A DNA stretch of 64,000 nucleotides from Planococcus liqunii (lineage in GTDB: Bacteria; Bacillota; Bacilli; Bacillales_A; Planococcaceae), in contig NZ_CP129238.1 in NCBI RefSeq assembly GCF_030413595.1, forward strand, positions 434,001 through 498,000. The letters are read 5' to 3'. The position numbers and the translations under genes were made by a program. This document shows positions 31,299 through 39,308 of this stretch, one piece after another; the first letter of the stretch is position 1; the number at the start of each line of letters is the position of its first letter. The notes beneath the pieces are model-generated. The model had not been told where the DNA came from, made no database searches, and saw only the letters and a program-made list of their open reading frames with translations.

Positions 31299-32153
31299 AT
31301 GGACTGGATGGTTTACACAAATCCCGCTGCCTATGCAGAAAAAGTGGAAAAGCTGTTATATAAAAACGAAGACATATATAGTTTGTTTTTAGGAATACTG
31401 AATCAGATAAAAGATGGGCGCTACGAAGAATACTTTCTGGCGACGATGGAACAAGACGGGGAAGTGGCAGCGGCTTGTTTGATGACGCCGCCGCATCCAT
31501 TTCAGCTGGTTATTTTTCAACAGGTTCCGGCAATTGAAAGAGAAATAGCGCACCGGTTATTGGCTGCAGGCTTAGTGGTGGACGCAGTTGTCGGCGACCA
31601 GGCCGTAGCGCACGGATTTGCGGATGCTTGGATCCAACGTGTTGGCGGGGAAATACGGGTGCTTATGCATCAAGGGCTTTACCGCGCAGATGCTGTAAAT
31701 ACCCGGCTGGAAAAAAGTCCGGGAACCTGGCGTGTGGCCAATAAAAAAGATGCGTCCTTGCTGGAAGGATGGATTTTGCTTTTTGAACAGGAAACAGGCA
31801 TTGCCATGTCGACACCAGCGGAAGCGGCACGGAAAATCGATTCGTTTATTGAGCTGAAGGAGGTCTATGTATGGGAGGTGGACAATGAAGTCGTGTCCTG
31901 CATGAAAAAATCCCGGCCATCCAAACATGGCATTACGGTATCATTCGTCTTTACGCCAATGAAGCATCGCCGCAAAGGATACGCTCGCACACTTGTTGCA
32001 GAAGTGACTGAAGAGCTGCTCGGTGAATACGATTTTGTCATGCTTTACACCGACTTGCAGAACCCGACTTCCAATAAGATCTATCAGGAAATCGGCTTTG
32101 AGCAAATTGCGACGCCGGTCCATTTGAAAATTGAGGACGATCTTTCAGAATAA
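31299..32153 (+). CDS. GNAT-family N-acetyltransferase
   Basis: This 284-residue protein has a C-terminal GNAT domain with the acetyl-CoA loop KHRRKGYARTLVAEVTEELL (~residues 224-243) and the motif B end YTDLQNPTSNKIYQEIGFEQI. The N-terminal half (~1-150) is a degenerate region typical of two-domain GNATs and contains no recognised motif. The acceptor is unknown. AAAGAGTGAG precedes the ATG. It lies upstream of the ABC-F gene but is separated from it by a leader with its own terminator. Confidence 0.8.
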   Translation: MDWMVYTNPAAYAEKVEKLLYKNEDIYSLFLGILNQIKDGRYEEYFLATMEQDGEVAAACLMTPPHPFQLVIFQQVPAIEREIAHRLLAAGLVVDAVVGDQAVAHGFADAWIQRVGGEIRVLMHQGLYRADAVNTRLEKSPGTWRVANKKDASLLEGWILLFEQETGIAMSTPAEAARKIDSFIELKEVYVWEVDNEVVSCMKKSRPSKHGITVSFVFTPMKHRRKGYARTLVAEVTEELLGEYDFVMLYTDLQNPTSNKIYQEIGFEQIATPVHLKIEDDLSE

Positions 32154-32159
32154 TATGTT

Positions 32160-32374
32160 ATAGTAGAGGCAATAAACTGAAGGGATGATGGGTGGCCGAT
32201 GGATAACTGATCCTATTTCTATGCAACCGAAGATTTTGGTGTGAAAGAGATTGGATTCGTCTGCCCATTTTTAACAAAACAAACAGCCTGTGAAAACAGG
32301 TTATTTGGGTATGCGAATTCTTCCGAATACAACTCGGAGGAATTTTTTTATTTCTCCGATTAGGGGGAATGGCT
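32160..32374 (+). promoter_or_regulatory. Attenuator leader of the ABC-F resistance gene
   Basis: A 15-base arm at 32253-32267 can pair with 32306-32320 (one mismatch), enclosing a small CCTGT-GAAA-ACAGG hairpin. The 3' arm overlaps the 5' arm of an intrinsic terminator (AATTCTTCCGA 32316-32326 with 32334-32344, then a T run to 32351), so the two structures exclude each other. A possible short leader frame opens at 32188 and ends at 32244, but its ribosome site is poorly spaced. Such ribosome-sensing attenuators are known upstream of vmlR, vga and lsa genes. Confidence 0.65.
32316..32351 (+). terminator. Leader terminator upstream of the ABC-F gene
   Basis: The 11-base stem has one G-U wobble and ends in seven or more T residues. 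It is located 24 bases before the start codon and would prevent expression unless the antiterminator pairing forms. Confidence 0.75.
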
Positions 32375-34039
32375 ATGGCCGTTATAGGAAAAGTAAACAA
32401 GCTGACAATCGGTTTTGAAGAGCGGATTGTTTTGAGAGAAGCGCAGGCTGATATTCCGAAAGGGGCACGAATTGCGGTGATTGGCGCAAACGGCAGCGGA
32501 AAGTCATCCTTGCTGGATGCGATTGCAGAAGGGGCTCCGGGAATCCAATGGATGGGATCATTGCCATCTGTCGCTTATATGAAGCAGGAAGTGGAACGGC
32601 TGGATGCTGGAGTTTCGGATGCCGCTAGCCGAAAGCTTGAAAAGGAATGGCATGTGCCGTCAGTCCGCGTCCGCTTAAGCGGGGGCGAAGCGATGAAGAT
32701 GCGTTTGGCACGGACGTTGTCGGAAAATGCGGAAGTGCTGCTGCTTGATGAGCCGACCAATCATTTGGATGCGGAAAGCATCGGAGCCGTTGTCAAACAA
32801 CTGGCGGAATATGACGGTGCATTGCTGATTGTCTCGCATGACCGGCATTTTATTGATCAAGTAGCGACTCAAATCTGGGAAATTGAAGACGAAAAATTGA
32901 CGGTTTACAAAGGGAATTACAGCGTCTCTAGAGAAGAAAAAGAGCACCGGAAACTGACGCAGCAAAGAAAGTACAATCAGCAGCAGGCGAAAATTGCCCG
33001 TGTGGAACAGCAGCTTTCCGAACTGCAGTCCTGGTCGGGAAAAGCGCATGCAGACTCGACGAAACAAGATGGCTTTAAAGAATTCTACCGCTCCAAAGCA
33101 AAACGCATGGATGTTCAAGTGCGCAGCAAGCGGAAACGGCTGGAAGCAGAACTAGAAAAGGAGGGGGTAGAGCGGCCGAAAGAAGAAGCGGGCATCAAGT
33201 TTGAAATCGGCAGTGCCGATAAAAAAGGGAAACGCGTCATGGAATTGAAGGAGGTCAGCAAGGCTTACGGAGACCGCCTCCTTTTTGAAAATGCCACTTT
33301 TACCGTGCAGCACGGCGAACGCGTTGGGCTGGTCGGTAAAAACGGCAGCGGCAAATCCACTTTCTTCAGCATGCTCCGGAAAGAAACCGATTATTCAGGA
33401 GAGATTTGGATGACTGCCGGCATGAAAATCGGCTACTTGAGCCAGAATGTTTTTGACTTGCCGGAACAAAAAACGCCTGCGGAGTTATTTGGAACAGGAA
33501 GCTACGAAGTGAACGGCAAAATCCGGACCTTGATGGACAACCTGGGATTCGAAAAACACCATTGGACCGAACCGATTCGCCACTTGAGCATGGGGGAGCG
33601 GGTCAAATTGAAGTTAATGGAATTTATGCTGTCGGAATGCAATGTGCTGTTATTGGATGAACCGACCAACCACCTCGATTTGCCTTCCCGCGAACAATTG
33701 GAGAAAACTTTGGAGAGCTTCCCGGGAACTTTGCTGGTTGCCACTCATGATCGCTTTTTCATGGAAAAACTGGCGGACAAATTGCTGGTGTTTGAGGAAG
33801 GCAAGCTGTTCAAGTATGAAAGCAGCTTTTCGGAATGGAACAATAAATCCAACGGAGATGTTCAAGTGGACCTGTTGCAGCTGGAGACAGAACGCCAAGC
33901 TGTTCTGGGCAAACTGAGTTTGATGCAGCCAAAAGATAAAGAGTATGGAGCATTGGATCGCCGTTTCAATGAATTGACCGTAGCCATTAAAGCTATTTCG
34001 TCTGGTTCTGTAAAGGAAGCAGGGAAAAAGAGTAAATAA
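32375..34039 (+). CDS. ABC-F ATPase, antibiotic-resistance (VmlR/Vga/Lsa) type
   Basis: This 554-residue protein has twin ATPase domains and no membrane segments, as in ABC-F ribosome protection factors that dislodge lincosamides, streptogramins A or pleuromutilins. The domains have Walker A GANGSGKSS and GKNGSGKST, signatures LSGGEAMKM and LSMGERVKL, and Walker B LLLDEPTNHLD twice. Between them is a charged linker (~residues 190-290) that would reach the peptidyl-transferase centre. I chose the ATG at 32375, 7 bases after AGGGGGA, rather than 32369. The attenuator leader supports a drug-inducible role. The drug class is not readable. Confidence 0.85.
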   Translation: MAVIGKVNKLTIGFEERIVLREAQADIPKGARIAVIGANGSGKSSLLDAIAEGAPGIQWMGSLPSVAYMKQEVERLDAGVSDAASRKLEKEWHVPSVRVRLSGGEAMKMRLARTLSENAEVLLLDEPTNHLDAESIGAVVKQLAEYDGALLIVSHDRHFIDQVATQIWEIEDEKLTVYKGNYSVSREEKEHRKLTQQRKYNQQQAKIARVEQQLSELQSWSGKAHADSTKQDGFKEFYRSKAKRMDVQVRSKRKRLEAELEKEGVERPKEEAGIKFEIGSADKKGKRVMELKEVSKAYGDRLLFENATFTVQHGERVGLVGKNGSGKSTFFSMLRKETDYSGEIWMTAGMKIGYLSQNVFDLPEQKTPAELFGTGSYEVNGKIRTLMDNLGFEKHHWTEPIRHLSMGERVKLKLMEFMLSECNVLLLDEPTNHLDLPSREQLEKTLESFPGTLLVATHDRFFMEKLADKLLVFEEGKLFKYESSFSEWNNKSNGDVQVDLLQLETERQAVLGKLSLMQPKDKEYGALDRRFNELTVAIKAISSGSVKEAGKKSK

Positions 34040-34096
34040 TTCCCGTTTCGGGTAAATTAAAAAGTAGGTCGAAAGAGAGAGAAAGGAGTGGGTGCT

Positions 34097-35065
34097 GTGA
34101 TTCAGTTTGATAAGGTCACCAAACGGTTTCCTGATGGCACAGAAGCATTAAAAGAAGTGTCTCTTACATTGCCTTCGCGTCAATTAACAGCGATTATTGG
34201 ACCGAGCGGCTGCGGGAAAACCACGCTTATGAAAATGATCAATAAACTTGAAAAGCCGACCGAAGGCACCGTCCTGATTGATGAAAAGCCAATCATGGGG
34301 CTGGATGAGATTGAACTTCGGCGGTCTATCGGCTATGTTATCCAGCGGATTGGCTTGCTTCCCCATATGACCATTGCGGACAATGTTTCCTTAGTGCCTA
34401 AAATGCTGGGGTGGGAGAAAGGGAAAATCGATGCACGGGTGCGTGAATTGCTGCAATTGACCGGCCTTGATCCGGATACGTTCCTCCGCCGCTATCCGCT
34501 TGAACTGAGCGGCGGGCAGCAGCAGCGTGTCGGCGTAGTGCGGGCGCTCGCAGGAGACCCGAACATCGTGTTGATGGATGAGCCATTTTCCGCACTGGAT
34601 CCGATCAGCCGGGAGCAATTGCAGGATGAACTGCAGAACTTGCAAAAGAACATCCGCAAAACCATTGTCTTTGTCACCCATGATATGGATGAAGCATTGA
34701 AAATTGCGGATTCCATTATTGTGATGCGCAGCGGGCAGGTGGAGCAAATAGGGACGCCGCAGCAATTGGTTGCGGAACCTGCGAATGACTTTGTACGCAA
34801 TTTCATCGGTGCCGAGCGCATTAGCCGGCAGCGGACATTCGGTGAAAGAAAGCTGAAGGAGTTTGTTTCGCTGTTCGAAAAGGATTGGCGGGGAGATGCC
34901 CAAAAAATCTCGGCCGATGCAACGGTCACTGAAGCGGCGGAACAATTATCTGCAAGCGGACTTCCGCGTCTGGCGCTAATGGAAGATGAGCATGTGATCG
35001 CTTATGCCAGCGACCGTGACTTACTGCGGGCAGCCCTTCATAAGGAAGAAGGTGCAGCCAGTTGA
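34097..35065 (+). CDS. Osmoprotectant ABC transporter ATPase, OpuCA-like
   Basis: This 322-residue ATPase energises uptake of glycine betaine, carnitine or choline-type solutes. Walker A is GPSGCGKTT, signature LSGGQQQRVGVVRAL and Walker B IVLMDEPFSALDP, with the family-typical MKMINKLEKPTEG. The C-terminal tail (~250-322) is only long enough for about one CBS-type module, shorter than the two in B. subtilis OpuCA. I chose the GTG at 34097, eight bases after GAAAGGAG, rather than the GTG at 34088 inside it. It is the first gene of a three-gene operon. Confidence 0.88.
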   Translation: MIQFDKVTKRFPDGTEALKEVSLTLPSRQLTAIIGPSGCGKTTLMKMINKLEKPTEGTVLIDEKPIMGLDEIELRRSIGYVIQRIGLLPHMTIADNVSLVPKMLGWEKGKIDARVRELLQLTGLDPDTFLRRYPLELSGGQQQRVGVVRALAGDPNIVLMDEPFSALDPISREQLQDELQNLQKNIRKTIVFVTHDMDEALKIADSIIVMRSGQVEQIGTPQQLVAEPANDFVRNFIGAERISRQRTFGERKLKEFVSLFEKDWRGDAQKISADATVTEAAEQLSASGLPRLALMEDEHVIAYASDRDLLRAALHKEEGAAS

Positions 35066-35700
35066 GTCAGATCATTGATACGTTTATCAGCCGCCAGGAA
35101 ATGATCCAGTCGGCTTTTCTCGAACATATTTATTTGTCTTTTGTGGCAGTTGCCATTGGCATTGCCATCGCTTTGCCGACGGGGATTCTGATTGCGCGCT
35201 ACCGGCGCTACGCGGAGCCGATCATCGGAGTGACCGCCATTTTCCAAACCATACCTAGTTTGGCGTTATTCGGTTTTTTAGTGCCAATCTTAGGCATCGG
35301 CTCACCGACGGCATTGGTAGCGCTGATTATCTATGCGCTGCTGCCGATTCTCCGCAATACGTATACCGGCATCACCGGTGTTGATGGCTCAGTAATTGAA
35401 GCGGGACGGGGCATGGGCATGACGCGAACACAAATACTGCGCCAGATTGAATTGCCGCTGGCGCTGCCGTTTATCATGGCCGGCATCCGAACAGCAACTG
35501 TACTGACGGTCGGCATCGCTACCCTGGCCACGTTTGTCGGAGCCGGAGGGCTTGGCGACATCATTTACCGTGGCCTTCAATCCTATAATAATGCTTTGGT
35601 ACTGGCCGGCGCATTGCCGGTTGCCTTGCTAGCCATTGGATTCGACTTAGTGCTGAAACAAATTGAGAAGCGCATGACGCCGAAAGGCTTAAAAATTTAA
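35062..35700 (+). CDS. Osmoprotectant ABC transporter permease, OpuCB-like
   Basis: This 212-residue permease has about six membrane helices and the binding-protein-dependent coupling loop EAGRGMGMTRTQILRQIELPLALPF (~residues 112-136). The start is a TTG that overlaps the preceding stop (TTGA), so translation is coupled. It probably forms a homodimer, because no second permease gene (opuCD equivalent) follows in this operon. Confidence 0.88.
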   Translation: MSQIIDTFISRQEMIQSAFLEHIYLSFVAVAIGIAIALPTGILIARYRRYAEPIIGVTAIFQTIPSLALFGFLVPILGIGSPTALVALIIYALLPILRNTYTGITGVDGSVIEAGRGMGMTRTQILRQIELPLALPFIMAGIRTATVLTVGIATLATFVGAGGLGDIIYRGLQSYNNALVLAGALPVALLAIGFDLVLKQIEKRMTPKGLKI

Positions 35701-35712
35701 GGGGGAATACCC

Positions 35713-36615
35713 GTGAAAAAAATAGCAATGATCATTTTATTGGCAGCATCTGTCGGATTGGCTGGCTGCGGAAGCGGCGGCGAAGGGAAAGATCCCATCG
35801 TGATTGGCGGCAAGCCGTGGACGGAACAGTACATATTGCCGCATATTCTAGGGCAATATATTGAAGCGAATTCAGAGTACACAGTAGAGTATGAAGACGG
35901 ACTCGGCGAAGTGTCCATTTTGACGCCGGCTCTTGAAAAAGGCGATATCGATATGTATGTGGAATATACCGGCACCGGATTAAAAGACGTGTTGAAAGAA
36001 GAATCACAACCGGGCCAGTCTTCGGAAGAAGTGCTTGAACGTGTGCGAAAAGGTTATGAAGAAACGTTGAATGCGACATGGCTGGAGCCGCTTGGATTTG
36101 AAAACGGTTATACGCTGGCGTTTTCGAAAGACAGCGGCTATGATGCCAAAACGTACTCGGACTTAGCGGAAATCTCCAAAACAGAAGATATGTCGTTTGG
36201 CGCTCCGCATCCATTTTATGAACGGAAAGGCGATGGCTATGACGATATGATCGCCACCTACCCATTTAAGTTTTCTGCAACTGAAAGTTTTGATCCTGCC
36301 ATCATGTACGAAGCTGTGAAAAATGGCGAAGTGGATGTGATTCCGGCATTTACGACGGATAGCCGGATTGGGCTGTTTGATTTGGAAACCACGGAAGACG
36401 ATTTGTCGTTCTTCCCGAAATACGACGCAGCGCCCGTCGTTCGCATGGAAACGCTTGAAGAATATCCGGAACTGGAAGAAGTGCTGAAGGGATTGGCCGG
36501 CCAAATCACGGAAGAGGAAATGCTCGCGATGAATGCCCGTGTCGATGTGGATAAAGAAGAAGCAAGCGAAGTGGCCCGCGAATTCCTGGTTGAACAAGGT
36601 TTGATAGAAGAATAA
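35713..36615 (+). CDS. Osmoprotectant-binding lipoprotein, OpuCC-like
   Basis: This 300-residue lipoprotein has signal peptide MKKIAMIILLAASVGLAGC with an LAGC lipobox and an OpuAC/ProX-type binding domain (IVIGGKPWTEQYILPHILGQ, DIDMYVEYTGTGL, VIPAFTTDSRIGLFDL). It delivers a quaternary amine such as carnitine or glycine betaine to the permease. The precise ligand is unknown. AGGGGGAATA precedes the ATG. A terminator follows the stop, and a 557-bp composite repeat separates this hairpin from a second identical copy. Confidence 0.9.
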   Translation: MKKIAMIILLAASVGLAGCGSGGEGKDPIVIGGKPWTEQYILPHILGQYIEANSEYTVEYEDGLGEVSILTPALEKGDIDMYVEYTGTGLKDVLKEESQPGQSSEEVLERVRKGYEETLNATWLEPLGFENGYTLAFSKDSGYDAKTYSDLAEISKTEDMSFGAPHPFYERKGDGYDDMIATYPFKFSATESFDPAIMYEAVKNGEVDVIPAFTTDSRIGLFDLETTEDDLSFFPKYDAAPVVRMETLEEYPELEEVLKGLAGQITEEEMLAMNARVDVDKEEASEVAREFLVEQGLIEE

Positions 36616-36622
36616 ACAAAAG

Positions 36623-36651
36623 AATCCTGCAGAGCCATCTGCAGGATTTTC
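36623..36651 (+). terminator. Left terminator copy bracketing composite repeat 2
   Basis: AATCCTGCAG and CTGCAGGATT form a hairpin ending in TTTT. The full 29 bases are identical to 37209-37237. It ends the OpuC-like operon. Confidence 0.85.
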
Positions 36652-37208
36652 GGGCTATAAACAAAGTCCAGATTAAATGAATAGCGATAGCTAAAACCAA
36701 CCGGACCGGCCACTTCGCTTTCCGTGGGCTCGGCCTCAGTCTCCTCGTCGCTTCGAAAACCCGCTGCTCCTGCATCGCTGCGCTAGCTTCGTCGCAAAGA
36801 CATGACCTCACTGCCTTCGGCCAATGTCTTGCCTGCGGGGTCTTCAGCTCTCGTCGCTCCGTCGCGTTGCTCCTTCACTGCTCCCACAGGAGTCTTCGTA
36901 GCCAGTCCGGTTGAGCGTATCACTTTCATTTAAAAGTGAATGATCATCCGGTTGACGCTCAACCATCTGATTGTAGAAGAAAAGCGGCACCTCTAGGTAG
37001 CCGCTACGCTAAGGATCCGAAGTGGAAGCCGGCGACTCCAGCGGGGCAGCGTAGCGACGAAGTGCCGAAATCCACTCGGGACGCCAGTTCCGAGTTAGTT
37101 CTGCGCGAGCCCGCGGAACGCGTCCGGTTGAAACGGAGGATCCGAGAGTGCCACCAGCCTAGTGTGCTATTCCATCTATCATGCGTAATGGTTTTTATAT
37201 ACACGCTA
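36652..37208 (-). mobile_element. Composite repeat 2 (557 bp), candidate non-autonomous terminator-targeting element
   Basis: This is the inverted homologue of 24025-24484. Part Y is at about 36700-36905 and part X at about 37015-37155, in the order expected for an inverted copy, and the outermost ends also match (CTATAAACAAAG on one side, GTGTATATAAAAACC read from the other). Compared with copy 1, part Y has gained about 76 bases (36756-36831) forming a hairpin module also found at 10434-10510. No coding region is supported. Confidence 0.7.
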
Positions 37209-37237
37209 AATCCTGCAGAGCCATCTGCAGGATTTTC
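37209..37237 (+). repeat. Right terminator copy bracketing composite repeat 2 (29-bp perfect direct repeat)
   Basis: All 29 bases are identical to 36623-36651, including the hairpin and its TTTTC tail. The sequence beyond differs, so the repeat ends exactly at the element borders, as a target-site duplication would. Confidence 0.8.
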
Positions 37238-37277
37238 TTATGGTATTTGCTTGGGAATTCTTGTACAATTGCTTTAA

Positions 37278-37295
37278 TGAGTGAATAGTCATTCA
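37278..37295 (+). promoter_or_regulatory. FadR box
   Basis: TGAGTGAATAGTCATTCA differs at one position from the Bacillus FadR operator TGAATGAATANTCATTCA. FadR represses fatty-acid degradation genes until long-chain acyl-CoA binds. It is placed about 80 bp before the thiolase-led operon. Confidence 0.75.
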
Positions 37296-37306
37296 ATTCT
37301 TTAAAT

Positions 37307-37320
37307 TGAAAGCGTTTTCA
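37307..37320 (+). promoter_or_regulatory. cre site for CcpA
   Basis: TGAAAGCGTTTTCA matches the cre consensus WGWAANCGNTNWCA at every position. It lies just before the -10 box, so carbon catabolite repression of the fatty-acid operon is likely. Confidence 0.8.
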
Positions 37321-37321
37321 T

Positions 37322-37327
37322 TATAAT
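37322..37327 (+). promoter_or_regulatory. -10 box of the fatty-acid degradation operon
   Basis: A perfect TATAAT follows the cre site by one base. No strong -35 is visible at the normal distance. The likely transcript start is near 37334. Confidence 0.5.
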
Positions 37328-37356
37328 GGAAGAAAAATATAAAAGGGGTGTCAGGA

Positions 37357-38505
37357 ATGAGAGAAGTAGTCATCGTAGAAGGAGTCCGTTCGGCAGTTGG
37401 AAGACGGAAAGGAATGTATGCCAATACTCGGCCGGATGAACTGGCAGCGCTTGTGTTGGAGGAATTGGTGAACCGGGCAGGCATTGAGAAAGGTGCGGTG
37501 GAAGACATTATTATGGGCTGTGTTTCCCAAGTGGCTGAACAAGGCGGCAATGTCGCCCGGACAGCAGCATTGATCGCCGGGTTCCCGGATTATGTGCCCG
37601 GCGTGACGATTGACCGCCAGTGCGGATCAAGCCAGCAAGCGGTCCATTTCGGAGCCCAAGCCATTTTGGCTGGCGACATGGATATTGTCATTGCCGGCGG
37701 AGTAGAAAGCATGACGCGCGTGCCGATGTTCTCCAATATGCAGGGCGCCAAACCGAGCACGAAATTGACGGAGCAGTACGAAATCATCAACCAGGGTTTA
37801 TCAGCTGAACGCATTGCCGAGAAGTGGAATTTCAGCCGTGAGCAGCTGGATGCTTTTTCGGTCCAGAGCCATGAACGGGCTCAACAAGCGATCCAAAACG
37901 GCCATTACGAACGCGAAATTGTGCCAGTTGAAGTGGAAAGTGCGGATGGAGAAAAACAGCTGGTTTCCGTAGATGAAGGCCCCCGTCCCGGCACCACAGA
38001 AGAAGTGCTTGGCGGCTTGAAAACGGTCTTTGATGAAAACGGCGTTATCACGGCGGGGAATGCCAGCCAGATGAGCGACGGAGCTTCAGCAGTCTTGTTG
38101 ATGTCGCGTGAAAAAGCGGACGAACTGGGCTTGAAGCCGAAAGCGCGCATTGTGGCGCGTGCAGTGGTCGGTTCAGATCCGACTTTGATGCTGACGGGGC
38201 CGATTGCGGCAACCCGCAAAGTGTTGGAAAAAGCGGGCCTCCAAATTGGGGACATGGACCGCTACGAAGTCAACGAAGCGTTTGCGCCTGTGCCGCTTGC
38301 CTGGCTGAACGATATCGGGGCAGATCCTGAAAAATTGAATGTCAACGGAGGAGCGATTGCTTTGGGGCATCCGCTCGGAGCAACCGGCACGAAACTGTTG
38401 GTATCGCTTCTCCATGAACTGGAACGCATCGAAGGGCGCTACGGTTTGCTTGCGATTTGCGAAGGCATGGGCATGGCGAACGCCACGATCATTGAACGGT
38501 TATAA
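37357..38505 (+). CDS. Acetyl-CoA acyltransferase (thiolase)
   Basis: This 382-residue degradative thiolase cleaves 3-ketoacyl-CoA to acetyl-CoA (or propionyl-CoA) and a shortened acyl-CoA. The nucleophilic Cys89 is in DRQCGSSQQAV, and the C-terminal catalytic residues are in GHPLGATG and CEGMGMANA. I chose the ATG at 37357 after AAAAGGGGTG rather than the GTG at 37348 within that site. It is the first gene of a five-gene operon with FadR and cre sites upstream. Confidence 0.93.
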   Translation: MREVVIVEGVRSAVGRRKGMYANTRPDELAALVLEELVNRAGIEKGAVEDIIMGCVSQVAEQGGNVARTAALIAGFPDYVPGVTIDRQCGSSQQAVHFGAQAILAGDMDIVIAGGVESMTRVPMFSNMQGAKPSTKLTEQYEIINQGLSAERIAEKWNFSREQLDAFSVQSHERAQQAIQNGHYEREIVPVEVESADGEKQLVSVDEGPRPGTTEEVLGGLKTVFDENGVITAGNASQMSDGASAVLLMSREKADELGLKPKARIVARAVVGSDPTLMLTGPIAATRKVLEKAGLQIGDMDRYEVNEAFAPVPLAWLNDIGADPEKLNVNGGAIALGHPLGATGTKLLVSLLHELERIEGRYGLLAICEGMGMANATIIERL

Positions 38506-38523
38506 GGAAAAAGGAGGCTGGGC

Positions 38524-39294
38524 ATGAATATAGCAGAATTGAAAGCAATTGTAACAGGCGGGGCTTCGGGGCTTGGTGAAGCGACGGTTCGCCGGATAGC
38601 CGAAAATGGAGGGAAAGTGGCCATTTTTGATTTGAACAAAGAACGCGCCGGTTCGCTTATTGATGAACTTGGTGAAGAGAGCGTCTGTTATTTTGAAACC
38701 GATGTGACCAATGCGGAACAAGTGGCGCACAATGTAGCGAATGTGGTTGGAAAATGGGGCGGGCTTACCGGAGTCATCAATTGCGCCGGCATCGGCACTC
38801 CGGGCAAAGTCGTATCAAAAGGCGAACCGATAGCGCTTGATCAGTTTGAAAAAGTCATCCGGGTCAACTTGATCGGCACCTTCAACGTCATTCGGGTAGC
38901 GGCGGCAGCCATGCAGAAAAACGAACCCAATGCAGAAGGGGAACGGGGCATCATCATTTCAACCGCTTCGGTTGCTGCTTATGAAGGACAAATTGGACAG
39001 GCTGCCTATAGCGCTTCAAAAGGAGGCGTGGTATCGATGACCTTGCCGATTGCCCGTGAATTGGCACGGGACGGCATCCGTGTCATGACTATTGCGCCAG
39101 GCCTGATGCAAACACCGATGTTCGATGGCTTGCCGGAAGCGGCCGTGAAGTCGCTGTCGGCGTCTGTGCCGTTTCCGGCCCGCCTTGGGCATCCGGCGGA
39201 ATATGCGCAATTGGTCCAAAGCATTGTTGAAAATCCGATGTTGAACGGCGAAGTGATCCGGCTTGACGGAGCAATCCGTATGCAGCCGAAGTAA
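38524..39294 (+). CDS. SDR-family 3-hydroxyacyl-CoA dehydrogenase (HSD10-like)
   Basis: This 256-residue short-chain dehydrogenase has the NAD-binding motif TGGASGLGEA (residues ~11-20), NCAG, the catalytic serine in ISTASVAAYEG, and Tyr162/Lys166 in YSASKGG. Overall it resembles the type II 3-hydroxyacyl-CoA dehydrogenase 17-beta-HSD10, which oxidises straight and 2-methyl-branched 3-hydroxyacyl-CoA. It lies 18 bases after the thiolase in a beta-oxidation operon, which supports that reaction. Confidence 0.85.
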   Translation: MNIAELKAIVTGGASGLGEATVRRIAENGGKVAIFDLNKERAGSLIDELGEESVCYFETDVTNAEQVAHNVANVVGKWGGLTGVINCAGIGTPGKVVSKGEPIALDQFEKVIRVNLIGTFNVIRVAAAAMQKNEPNAEGERGIIISTASVAAYEGQIGQAAYSASKGGVVSMTLPIARELARDGIRVMTIAPGLMQTPMFDGLPEAAVKSLSASVPFPARLGHPAEYAQLVQSIVENPMLNGEVIRLDGAIRMQPK

Positions 39295-39308
39295 GGGGGA
39301 ATAGGGAG

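Noticed and set aside
32188..32244. Leader peptide gene (18 codons) before the ABC-F gene
   Set aside because: The start codon is only about three bases after AAGGG, so initiation is doubtful; mentioned only as a possibility in the leader entry.
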